Source of the DNA: Hirudinaria manillensis
Taxonomy: Eukaryota; Annelida; Clitellata; Hirudinida; Hirudinidae
Assembly: GCA_034509925.1 (NCBI GenBank)
Contig: CM067532.1
Coordinates: 5,668,142-5,732,141, forward strand
DNA: 64,000 nt
Direction: 5' to 3'
Shown here: piece by piece, positions 25,901-49,200 of the stretch
Position numbering within the stretch: position 1 is the stretch's first letter
Layout of the letters: each line of letters begins with the position of its first letter
Position numbers and translations under genes: made by a program
The notes under the pieces: generated by a model
Seen by the model: the letters and a program-made list of their open reading frames with translations, nothing else
The model's database searches: none
Told to the model about the DNA's origin: nothing

Positions 25901-27382
25901 CGACATTAGCCTGTTTTCAGTGTCATAATGACCTATTTGCATGTATTACGTAATCAATTAATCCTGTTACTTCAACAAATTGCTTCATGAACTGTTCGTT
26001 GATTTCTTTGATGTTCTGATTTCCTTGTAATGAACAGGGAAGGAAGGAGTCTATCAATGAACGTTTGTTAAGTCTTCAAATGTTCTGTCCAAATGAACTA
26101 CAACGCTGTCTCCTTTATAATCTTTTTTTTTAAAGCTTCCGTCCTTGTTCTCTGGTCAGACGAAGTTTAATTAAATAAATGAAGATAAATGGTAATAAAT
26201 ATTTGAATAGGTGCATCAAACAACAGAAATATGTCGGAAAGAAGTCAAAGAAATCACGTTTGTGATGCGAAGAAACATTTAAATCGCTGTCGATCTATTG
26301 ATTGACTGATTGGTTGATTGATTGATTGGTTGAGTGATTGATTGATTTAATTTTGATTTCCATTCAATTATTTTTCTGTTTCTGTTCATAAAAATTTTTG
26401 TTTTATCTCCAATTTTTAAAATTTGAAACCTTAATAAGGAAACCTTAATTTATAACAATTAAACTGTAATTAGAAACAAATTAGTCGATGGATCCCCTGG
26501 ATTAGATTGTAATAATGACAGTAATGATGTACTCGGTTCGTTAATAAACTTCATTATTTATTACAGAAAGGCCACAGGGAAACGTAATTTGCGCCTTGGT
26601 ATCATTAAATGGATGGACTTCCTAATTACCTAATAAATAATTAATCATTAATAAATTAATTTATCACTATGGCAACAGTGGTTATCCAAATGCCGTTGAT
26701 CTCGATGCAATCATCCGATTGCGCAAGACATTAACAAACAACGACGACGGCAACAACATCCGTAATAAATTACTAACAAATAAATACAAATATAAACGGT
26801 GAAGTATTTGTATTTGATGGCCTTTTTAGAAAGTTATTTTAATTTTATTTTGTCGAATAAAGGCTTAATAATTATGGATAGATTATTAATTGGACGATAT
26901 TATTGTAAAATGTGGACGAAACATTCATTCACGTGCACAGCATCCATTTTTTTATGCGGGGACTGGAATTCCTCCTGGAATATCTTAAGGAAATTCGCAG
27001 AAATTAGGGACACTTTGGAGTAACAAATCAGGTAAAGTCTTGGACGATTATTTAAGTTTGGTTTTAAGCAATTAATTAATTTAAATAATTTAAAAAAGAT
27101 GTTTTTCATTCGATTTAAAATTAATTAATTTTGTGCTAAAATATTTTAAAGAAACTACGAAATGCTTTCGTGAGACTTTATTTTTGTTGAAAATATTTTG
27201 TAAAATATTTCAGAAGAAATTAATTTGCTAATTTTGATTAGAGTTCATGTTCTCTATTTGTCCATTCGTGGGAAGGATGAAGAATTAAATTAACCAAGTT
27301 ACGAACAATTTTCAATCGAAGTTCTATTTCTGTTGGCTATGAGTTCCGTTGTGACCCTGGTGACCTAGGTGAACTTAGTGAC
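22983..27382. other. Non-coding, netrin 5' flank
   Basis: About 4.4 kb upstream of netrin and downstream of the Kunitz-like gene. It holds a GAT microsatellite near 24.9 kb and scattered AT-rich simple sequence. No exon with family similarity or with matching splice sites was found on either strand. Confidence 0.45.
24874..24968. repeat. (GAT)n microsatellite, imperfect
   Basis: Imperfect GAT/GAC/GAA trinucleotide array. It creates artificial His-, Met- or Ile-rich open frames in several phases, none of which looks like a gene. Confidence 0.85.
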
Positions 27383-28210
27383 CTAGATGCCCTTCGTCGT
27401 GACCTTTTTATGATCATGTCCATCCTGTCCATTGTTGAGACCTTCAACTTTGAAACCAGCGACGACATCGAGGTGAGCATCCTTCACTTCCGCCTTCAGG
27501 GTCTCTGGCGAATATTCTGAAACAGAGCCTGAAATGTGGTTGAATGTAATTGCATGTCGAGTGATATTTTTCATCAATTGATTTATAATTTTTACTAATT
27601 AGCATTTAAGTTAAAAGCTCGTTCGTTGCAATTAGTTGTTATTGTTTTTAGAAATACTTTGCGTTGTGGTACTTAACGATAAATTTGATATTAACAAATT
27701 ATTTATGCATCTGTTAACAAATCAATTTATATATTAAAACCCACCAGACTTTCCAGTGCAAGCAAGGAGACAGTATTCGAGGTTCTTGAAGAATTTCGGG
27801 TCACCATGGCAACTGAGGTGCTTGACGGCATGACACGAATTCTGCTTCTTCTCGTAGAAGAAGCTGATGATTTCATTTCCGTCGGAGCAACGATGGGGAG
27901 AACTGAAGTCGTCAGCATTCAAAAGACATCTTTTCTGGTACTCAGCTGTTCAATCAGTTCAATCAAACGCGTGCAATCAACCTTCACTTTACGTACTTAA
28001 ACTGATCGCAAGCGGTTTCGAATACATTGGCATTGGATACATGGAATATATATACATTGAATACATGGACATTGACAGAAGATCAAAATAGGTTTTTAAA
28101 TTTCAAACGATTTTGAAATGATTTAATGGCAACTTTCTGAACCAACCTTTCAAGTCACTTGCTTCCAAGTAACCGACGAAGACAGCAAGAACAAGGAGCT
28201 TGAAAGACAT
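27383..28210 (-). CDS. Small secreted Kunitz/BPTI-like protein, 136 aa
   Basis: Three exons join in phase: 28210-28147, 27945-27745 and 27528-27383. The first exon is a signal peptide (MSFKLLVLAVFVGYLEA). The second encodes one Cys-rich domain. Its six cysteines follow Kunitz spacing from C2 onward (17, 7, 12 and 3 residues between successive Cys), and IISFFYEKKQNSC aligns with the BPTI core strand. It departs from the family: 12 rather than 8 residues between C1 and C2, Ser in place of a basic P1 residue, and no Gly-Gly before C4. The last exon gives a hydrophilic tail with HDHKK. The third-exon acceptor could also be 9 nt further on (a second in-phase AG). Kunitz folds serve as protease inhibitors or other secreted ligands; the activity here is unknown. 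Confidence 0.75.
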
Positions 28211-28259
28211 TTTAACTTCTTTCGATGAGAACCGAATGATGAAGAACCGTTGAAAGTGC

Positions 28260-28266
28260 TTTTATA
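28260..28266 (-). promoter_or_regulatory. TATA box of the Kunitz-like gene
   Basis: TATAAAA on the minus strand, within CTGTATAAAAGC, lies about 50 nt upstream of the ATG. That places the expected start of transcription near 28232 and leaves a leader of about 20 nt. It is the clearest core promoter in the window and fits a highly, tissue-specifically expressed secreted protein. Confidence 0.65.
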
Positions 28267-28931
28267 CAGTTTTAATGGAATTAATTATTGCGTAATTATG
28301 CATTAATGGATGCCAAAAGGAATGATAATCATTTTATTTAAATGTGAAAACCCCGCGGTGATGCGAACCAAATATCGGAAAACAACAATTCCTCGACACT
28401 GTTCAATTGATTAACAGAACATCGGTTCTCGGGTCGAAAGAGGATCGTCTTCAGATGGAATTAAAGACATTAAACGATAATAATAAATAATAATAATTGA
28501 TAAATTATTAAATCGATAACATATAATTAATAAATATAATTTATAATAAACTATTAAATGGATAACTAATCGCTTAAAACTTAAAAAGGCAACTTTTATT
28601 GACCAACATTAGAAGCAATAAGAGACCTGACAAACTGTTATTTACTAAATATTTTAAGTTTCAAACCCATCCTAAAAATATGTCAAAGCGTTAATATAAC
28701 GTAAAAGATATAAAAACTGTTTAACAAAATATACAAACAATTCAAATGACTTGAATCAATAAGTTTCCATGAATATTGATTTTTAAAAAATGATTTTCCA
28801 CCTATGATTTATTTTTAATAGCAACTTTGTTTCGTTGAAATATCATTTTTAAAACGGTCGTTTCTAATGAAATATTAATAAATAATAAAATATTATAATC
28901 CATTGATTGGAATCAAATTGGTTCAATCAAC

Positions 28932-28945
28932 TTAGGGTTAGGGTT
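28932..28945 (+). repeat. Two-copy TTAGGG run
   Basis: Two TTAGGG hexamers plus TT. It is far too short to be a functional telomere tract and may be chance. Confidence 0.4.
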
Positions 28946-29953
28946 TGTCTTACAACCAACTCTGTGAAGACTGAAGAAGGGTTGTCCATACAAGACGGAT
29001 CTACGGACCACGGCTGGGCCAAAAGGCGGGTTAGAGATGGAACAGGAAACGGACTCAGATATGTATTAATACTATTTAACAAATTATGGTTTATTATTTA
29101 ACAAATTATGATTAATTATTTATAAACAATAATTATTGTTTGATTATTTTGAATTCTACGTCACACTTTCGACAATTTTTGCCATTATTAAGATTTAATA
29201 TCTTTTGCCTTCTTTCAGTAATTTGGAGAAACTGTGCTTTTTTGGAAATCGAGTTTATTGTTACAACATCGACTTGAATAATTAAAATGATTCAATAATT
29301 GATATTCAATAATTAGGTCCTGGATTGTTTGCTATCATTTTCTTTTGTGGACCATTTCTGCTGACTTGGATGACATTTTACAACCATTTTTAATTTTTAT
29401 ATAAAATTTTTTTATTGATGATTTTAAACCCCATCCCCGTTGTTTGTTTACCTGTTCTCTTATGTTCATCAAAACGGCGAAATTTCCTTCCAATGATTTT
29501 AAAGGCGTTCTTTTATTGCTTGAAATAGTTTCTAAATAGTTTATAAATAATTCATAAATGCACTTAAGCTGAAATATATATATATGTTTAAATGTATACC
29601 GTCGTAATATTTTTTCTATTCCTGGCTTTCTAAAATTCACTTGTGTGCCAAGAATGAATTATTTTTCGATATTCCATATTTCCTAACCAAATTAAATTTT
29701 TTTAAATTCGTAAAAATAAATATCGAAAATACAAGTATACAAGTACTCGTTAATCTAGTACAAGTACATGTTCTATTTACCAAGAACCCAATCTCTAGTA
29801 TTTGCGATCTTCAATAATTCCCTAAACTTCACGGCATTTTATTTTAATTTGAATTATGAGAACATTTAAGTTATTCTAAACGTTTCGTTATTCCAAATAA
29901 TTATAAATACGTTCCATATTGAAGCAATGCACTATGATACGATGTAATGCACA

Positions 29954-41577
<11,624 letters not shown>

Positions 41578-42323
41578 TTCAACAGCTTCATGGACAACTT
41601 CGACGTTTCGCAAAGTTTTAAACGTTTGCTGCGGGGACTTTGCACCTACCGAAAGAACTTGTCACCGAGGAGTTTTTATTAAATAGTGCTCCTTTGACGC
41701 TCCTAACTCGTTAAGATGATGAATGCATCCAAATCTTTTGTGACGGATGAAGCGAAAACATACAGAACTTCTTTTCTGAAACGTCATGAAACATGCCTTT
41801 CAGAATGGACTGAGAAAGATATCATGTGAGGCAAAGTCCAACTGCAAGCTTTTGATGGGTCTTGAACCCTTAGCCTAAATTTATTTCTGAACAAAATGGC
41901 TTTAGTTTCTATTAGTTATTTTTTTTAATAAACAATTAATAAGCTTTATTGCTGTTTATATTTATTTATTGATTATGGAAAGCAATGGCGGATATAGAAT
42001 ACTTTAGTGGAACACTTTGGAACGTACGGACCAATGATCGAATGAACTTAGAATTTTTGATTCCCAGAGGAAAATGCATGTTAAGCATCAAATTTAAAGA
42101 GTAACTCTGCCTCTCCCTCAATCACGAGGCATAAAAATTTCTCGTTTCTAGATCAAAGGATGCTTATCCACCTCCCATTTAGATCTTTTTGATGAATGTT
42201 TGATAAAAAGTGAAGCTGAAACTTTATAGAAATTTGAATGAATACTTGAACAAAAACAGTTTTTATGTCTTATTTAACAGACAGAAGGCTCGGATGATTT
42301 ATGAAGCAAACGTCCGTAAAAAG
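41578..42323. other. KMO 5' flank and NK6 3' flank
   Basis: About 750 bp between the KMO start codon and the NK6-type stop codon, both on the minus strand. It should hold the KMO promoter and the homeobox gene 3' UTR. No further feature was seen. Confidence 0.45.
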
Positions 42324-44153
42324 TCAGTGGTAGTCGTGATTTCGAATGGTCTGATTGTTCGGAGTGTTTTTCTTTCTCCACTTCGTTCGTCTGTTTTGAA
42401 ACCAAACCTGTCGAAAATAAATAAATTATACTAATTTAAAAACAAAATAAATCTAAATCTCGATGAAGTTAATTAAAATCTCCAAGGTCTAGCGAGTTGA
42501 TGCTCTGTTATTGATTCATTTCAAACTTATCAACAGCCCTAAAATTTACCAAGTTGCCTCAGTTTTTCACATTTCTTATAAAAATTTCAAAGAACCTATT
42601 TCGAGTCAAGAGCTTTTGAAGTATAAACGGGATGAACATGTAAATATAAAACATGAATTTACAAATTCAAGGTAAACTTCTCCGCTCAAATGTTGAAATA
42701 CAAATTAATTAGAAACAGGCGAGTCATTGTGTCGCCTTATTTAATGTGTCATCCGCTTTTAGAATTAAAGAATAATACGTTGCTAATTGTCGTAATTAGT
42801 ATTGGAACAAATTCGTAAAAATGTCATTAAAAATAAAGTACATTTTCTAGCATTTAATAAATATTTTTACATTTAACCAACAAAATTCATTAAGTCTAAG
42901 TTATATTCTCGATGATATTCTCGTTGTAGGTATGAAAGCATTCGAATTGATTGCTTTATTTCTCGTTGAATTAATGCCTTTGCAATTGACATGTTAGTCA
43001 TAGGAATGACCTGGTTTCATTATAGGAATTACGTAATGTATGCTCACATTGTACATTCTCGTGGTGAGAATTTGAGCCAAGGTTGGTCACTGACCCGCTG
43101 GTGATGTTTTTGAAATCCAAAAGAATTCAAAAGGCTAATTTAAATTAACATTTTGAATCGTGTGAACAGAGAATCGTCTGACGGAATTTTAATACCATTG
43201 TTAGAGTTTAACAAGAAAGAAATGACCAGAAAACGGAAAACATTGCCTCGAGCTGTTCTTGTCTCACATCAACTAATTTATTATTGCGGTTACTAAGCAA
43301 CACTTGTTTGCCTGTCAATGAGATGACACCGATTAAGAAATATGGCTTCTGGACATCTGTCCAATCATTCCTTCCTCGGGCGAACAAGCCTTGCTTAGCA
43401 AAAGTTTAAGTGCCCAAAGTGATTTATTAAAAAGTTTATTAAATATTTTAAATCCTATATTTTAATTTAAAAACCAACAATAATGAATTTAAGTGGAGTT
43501 AATAAGAGCCGAAGAATAAAGTGATTAATTTAAAAGATTTAAATATTAAAACGTGATTATATTTTTATTTAAAAACAATATTTATAATTTTAAATGGTAA
43601 CAATCTGCGAGCAACTAAAGGGTTAATTAAAATTCAGTATTAAGTAATGATTTACCTTCACTTGACTTTCTGTCATTCCGAGATCAGCTGCCAATGCAAT
43701 TCTTTCTGGTGCCGTCAGGTACTTGGTTTGTTCGAAGACCTTTTCGAGTGCAAAGATCTGCTGCCCGTTGAAAGTGGGACGCGATGTTTTGACTTTGAGT
43801 TTCTCGGCTCTTGTCTCACGGCACGGAGAATCCACGGGAATGTTGGGAAGAGACTCTGATTTACCTGCAGCTGAATCTGTGCCCGTTTGACTTGAAATTT
43901 TTTGTTCGACCGACTTGAAATACTCCACAAAGGCATCCGCCTGGAAATTCCCCCTCGGAATTGTTTCGTTTTGACTGGAAAAGCTGAGTGGACGGGGGGA
44001 TTCCTGGTGAGTGAAAGATGCACTCGAACTCCCGTTGACCGCTTGTCCGCATTTTCGATGGATGTTGTGGGGAGAGGTGTGTTTAAGGTTGTAGCCGTTT
44101 AAAAGTAGAGGTGAATCAAAGCTTTGTGCGAAATAATTTTTACAACTAAACAT
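42324..44153 (-). CDS. NK6-type homeobox protein, 193 aa
   Basis: Homeodomain transcription factor of the NK6 (NKX6/HGTX) family, which patterns ventral neural and endocrine cells in other animals. Two exons join in phase: 44153-43656 and 42407-42324. The homeodomain spans about residues 122-180. It carries the NK6-specific [20 protein letters not shown] and MTESQVK, then [13 protein letters not shown] in the second exon; the intron inside the homeodomain after QVK is also the NK6 position as I recall it. The start ATG at 44153 begins [12 protein letters not shown]. The protein stops 13 residues after WRKK, where NK6 proteins normally carry a long acidic C-terminal tail. I see no repressor (TN/eh1-like) motif in the N-terminal half. 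An alternative 3' exon or start could exist. The intron (42408-43655) shows no other feature. Confidence 0.88.
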
Positions 44154-46205
44154 GTTTTTTAGCAACAGAAATATTCAGATAAACGTCTGGAGGGAACTAA
44201 TCTGTTTTATTTGGGATTTCCTTCTGATCAATAGTGCGTGACGGATAGGAGGAGTTTGCAGCGTTGATTGGCGGATTAATGGTGACAGGATGTTTTATTT
44301 GTAGCAAGTGTATCCACGATGAGGCTGTAGGAGATTTCACACTTGACGAGTGGAATGAATGATTTCCAATATTTTTGTAACCTAATTATTCTCTAGCAAG
44401 TCAAATTATCTATTACAATATTAATATTACAATCGAGTCATAAATTTTTTTTACGAGATATTCTGAAACAGTGAATTTTAAATGAGTCTTAAAAGAACCT
44501 TAAACGGAGTTTAAATACTTAATTACCAATTTAAAGGTTAACTTGACTATTCTTAGTACATTCTTGATTGATCTTATTGTACCTTAATAATGACCAACTG
44601 ATTGCAGATTGAGTCGCAAAGGAGGACATCCCACTATCACTTCCTGCACACGAACATGAAAGAGAGGTTGATTGAATTCAACTCGAATGCTTTGCAAGAC
44701 TCGTGCTTAGCTTTCTTTGAAGGAAATTCCTCGCAGCACGTACCACCGAAAGGCTTGAATGTAAGTCCCCCGTGAGACATAAAGGCAATCCCGATCAATT
44801 GATTGATGTGCCTTCTCAACAGGTCCGCCCGAAAAGATTTCCAAATTGTTGGGGCGTGGATTCATCAACGTCTTTGATGTAACATGATTCACTTTTAGCC
44901 TTTTCAAAGCTTCAATCGAGCAATCAAAGCTTTCCATTATTTATTTATAATTTATTTGTAATTTCCGAGAACCCCTCCATGAATGACCTCCATCACAGTT
45001 CAAGGAGAGGTCATGGAATATTTCTAATAATAATAATAATTTGTTACGTAATTTGTAATTTATCTAATTAAGGCAAAGGTCGGCACGGGAACGAAAATCT
45101 GTCCCCGACCAACTCCTGCAGTTTTGATTTCATTAGTTCAAAAAAGGCGTTTGCCATCATCGGGCTAGTCTCCCTTTTCTTAAATAATGGATGTCTCGGT
45201 ATAAATATGAGTATACTTGCATTAAAACACTTGTGTATTAAATATTAATTACGTATTGCATTAAGGCTGACAATAATTACATAAATATTCAGTAAACACC
45301 TCGTTGGCTTCTAGGCGAATGTTGTCCTAAGGTGATTTTCGGATTATTTGATATTAAATTAATAATTCATTTTTTGAATTTATCAACAAAAATCGAAGCT
45401 TAAGTTTACTTTTCCAAACAAATTTATTCCAGGGCATGGATCTCTCATATTTTAATGCAAAGTACATTTTATTTGTGAAATTCAAAAGGTTAAAACAACC
45501 AAGACATTTTGAATGACGTGAACAGAGAATCATCTAACGGATTTCTTTAAACTTTTCAAAGTTGACAGACAAATTTATATTGCATGTGATTTATTTAAGT
45601 AAATTATAAACTAATTAGCTTCGATCTTATTGCATTATTGCATGTCACGGAGAATTTAAATGAAAATTTTTTTAAGATCTTTAGAAATATCAGAAGCATT
45701 GTCGAATAATTATCGCAAAAATAATTTCTTAATTTGAATCATATACATCATAATGTACTCATGAAATCATATACTCATAAGTATAATATAATATAATATA
45801 ATATAATATAATATAATATAATATAATATAATATAATATAATATAATATAATATAATATAATATAATATAATATAATATAATATAATATAATATAATATA
45901 ATATAATATAAATATAATATAATATAATATAATATAGTATAAGAAGCAATTGGTTTACAAGCATCTAAGTTCTTGCAATTCTTGTCTAAGTAGACTGATT
46001 GATTAACACAGTAACTTAAAAAAATCAATCAGAAGCTTGAAACAACAATTTGTCACATCTTAAAACTATAAATTTATTTCTAATGTTTTTTTTTTATGAG
46101 ATTAAGTACATTTCAAATGTAATTTAAAAATATTAATTGTAAACTTTAATCGTATTTTTAATGTAATTGTTGCAATAAACAGTAAAGTCAAAGAGTTGGT
46201 TCGTG
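44154..46205. other. NK6 5' flank and CCDC180 3' flank
   Basis: About 2 kb including the probable NK6 promoter and a long AATAT array. A 76-codon minus-strand frame at 44707-44937 has no family similarity that I recognise and was not called as a gene. Confidence 0.45.
45783..45936. repeat. (AATAT)n pentanucleotide array
   Basis: About 30 near-perfect copies of the AATAT pentamer with one single-base interruption near 45911. It yields Tyr/Ile/Leu-rich open frames that are artefacts. Confidence 0.95.
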
Positions 46206-49200
46206 CTAAATATATAATGATTTGATTTCTTTCAAACTGTTATTCCAACATCTTTCCATAGCCATCTTTTCACATCTCACTACGTTCTGATCCGTCTCAA
46301 TGTCTGCCAATAGATGGCCGATGCAGGAGAAGAAATCCTGGTGATTTAAAAAAGAATTATTTAATTAAATAATTAACTAAATACATTTACACGTCTACAT
46401 ATCCACATGTTTACATATTCATACGTTATGTATTATTACCTCTTGTATTTCCAAGGCACATTTGAAGATTGACATGTGAACCTCTGTTTTCTTATCTGAA
46501 GTGATGCTGATATCACTCAAGTCCTGGTCTTCATCAGATTCCTGTTCATCGCTCTCTGAATTCGCATCATTTGAGGGTATCTTAGAAATGTTTGTTTCAA
46601 TTCTTGTCCAAGTTTGTGTGTAGTTATCAAGGTTAGGTAAATCTAAACAAATGGTGAATGAGTTAGTTTGGGTGTACTATAAATAGCTGAATTGTTAAAT
46701 TATTATTTATATTATATATTCTAAAAAGCCTTATTACTTTCCATTATATATTATAAAATGTATTTTTACATAAACAACATACTGGTCCAAGATGAATTGA
46801 GATCTTCATCTGATTCACCTAAAAAAAACCCCACAGAAATCTTCAAATTGAAGCAATTTCAGCAATGGATATAATTTAATCAAAGAAAATAATTTAAAAT
46901 TAAGATATTTCAGATATTTACAAATAAATTAATAATGAAATAAATAATGTTGGTAAACCACACACACATGCTTTCAATTTACCCATATTTTTCAGATAAA
47001 GTTTGTCCGATTCACGAAATGAGTTTTTAACAAATTTCGTCAACTGTTTCATCAGTTTTGGCATGAAATCCAGCACTGCCTTCTGAAATATAAGAAATTT
47101 TCTAACTTTTAGAAATAAAACAATTGTTTAATATTTATAAATAACTTAATGGAGCTTATGTAAATAAGATTTGTAGATCTCTGACTGCATATGCTTAATC
47201 TGATTTGCAAAGACTTGGAATTACACTATAAATAGATGTATTGTTAAATGGCTTAGGTGTTCTATCACAAAAGACATAAGGATACATATTGCTGTCTCTA
47301 ATAACTTAGTAACACCTATGATTAAGGATATTAAATAATCTTAAAAATATAACATAAATATTTAATAATAAATATATAAAAAATAAACATTAAATATCTT
47401 TAAACATCCAACAAATCGAACAATTAGTTGAAGAAAAAAAAAGAAAACACAAAGAATAAGTGATGGAACAAATAAAGAATGAATGAATGAATGAATGCAG
47501 GGGAACCTGTTTGTCGATGAAGATGCGGTTGAGTGATTTGTTGAGGTTGTTGCTTCGACTTCTTTCCTTCCTTCTCAGCTCTTCGAATGTTTTCTCGTTT
47601 TGCGGATGTCCCAAGGTGGGTCTCAAGGCATTCAGGTGAGTTGCCTTGAAAGTTGATTGGAAAATATTTAAAACAACATCAACAAACAAGTATTGCAAGA
47701 CTGGTCAGACCACCATAAAGTTGGAATTAATAATTGTATTAATTATTAACCCTAGAGTTAAGGTTAGATAATTGTATTAATTGTATTAATTTATTATCTA
47801 ATATTATTTCTGTCACCTTCTTAATGTTGGCTTCATCAATAGCTTTCTTCATGCAGTCATTGAAGACATTAAGCCGTTCATTAAACTGGCTCAAATTGAG
47901 AGAATATGTCCTTTTCATAGTTTTTGTAAACATTCTTGAAACTGCTTCCTCAAACCTTTTTATGTCTGCTTCGAATTCTAAATAGTCATAAAATTCAATA
48001 TTCAAAAACAAAAAAACACATGTAAACATTATGCACTATTTTTATTTTACATTCATTTGTTTAATACAAAATGCAAGAAAATCAAAAACAAAAGAATAAT
48101 TAAAATTAAACCTTGCATCGCTTCCTGGCAATATTTGTCTGCTTTTTCATGAACTTCATTCAATCTTTGAGTCAACTTCTCATTGAATTCTTTGCGATCC
48201 TTATACGGTAAAAGATGCAAAAAGTCTTGCGGAATATTGTTATTTTCCTTGTAAAATGTCTGGATTGAAGTAATAAAAGACTTCAACAATTATTTCTGAG
48301 CTTTCAAATTCATCATTAAAAATTAATAAAAATTGTATTTGTTTAGAAACTCAGAATTTAAAGGGCCATTAAATGTTTGATCTGAAAGTATTTATTCTCA
48401 CACCAAACCTCTGACAGTTCTTTGAGTTTGTCCGAACTTTCTTTTATGAGTGCCTTCATTCGACCCCTTAAGGTGTCCTCACAATCATCATTTTCACATA
48501 CTTCAGTGTTCATAGGACTAAATGATTGATTCGGGGAAGTTTGCTTCAATTTTTGTGGTTCCTGATTCGGGGCTACTGCAAATTGAATTAATAAATAAAT
48601 GCAATCATTTAACTGATTAAATTAAGATTTTATTGTAGAAGTTTTGCCACAGAGGCTTCTAGAATTAATTAGAAAAAGAGTTTAATATGAAAAAAAGCTG
48701 AATATTTAAAATAATAAAAATAAATAATCCATCAAATATTTAAAATAAAAAAATAATTCACCAACCCTGCTGAGATTCTTTGGATGCATTGGCATCAAAA
48801 CTATTGAAAAGAACAACAGCAAAATGATTTAAGCTGATTTAAAATGATTTGAATCAAAATGTTTAAAATGAAAGATTTCTAATAAGTGATTGTAAAAAGG
48901 ACTTCTTGCATTAAATTGGAACCTAGGTATTAAATTGAGTGGTATGGCATAAAGATTTATGACAATGAAATTCTAACAAAACAAATAATCAGTAATGATA
49001 AGCAAAATATAAGGACAATATGCCTACATAAACTGTAATGATAAACAAAATATAAAGTTTACGTGCCTATATAAATTGGCCAGCACTGCTATCAGACCAT
49101 CTTGGAAAAGCTGTCTTTGAGGATTTGAAATGGCTAAAACATTTCTCTCTCTTTTCGCTGTTTTTGAGACAGAAATCCACTTTAATCCAAAACAACCAAA

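Larger units (their letters stand above)
28211..29953. other. Non-coding between Kunitz-like gene and KMO
   Basis: AT-rich sequence holding the Kunitz-like gene promoter and the KMO 3' flank. A short TTAGGG run lies at 28932-28945. No other feature was recognised. Confidence 0.45.

Noticed and set aside
28932..28945. Interstitial telomere site
   Set aside because: Only two TTAGGG units, with no flanking degenerate repeats.
44707..44937. 76-codon minus-strand open frame upstream of NK6
   Set aside because: No family similarity and no phase-matched junction to the NK6 exon; the NK6 start ATG is already in place downstream.
45759..46028. Tyr/Ile/Leu-rich minus-strand open frames
   Set aside because: Translation of the AATAT array, not a protein.
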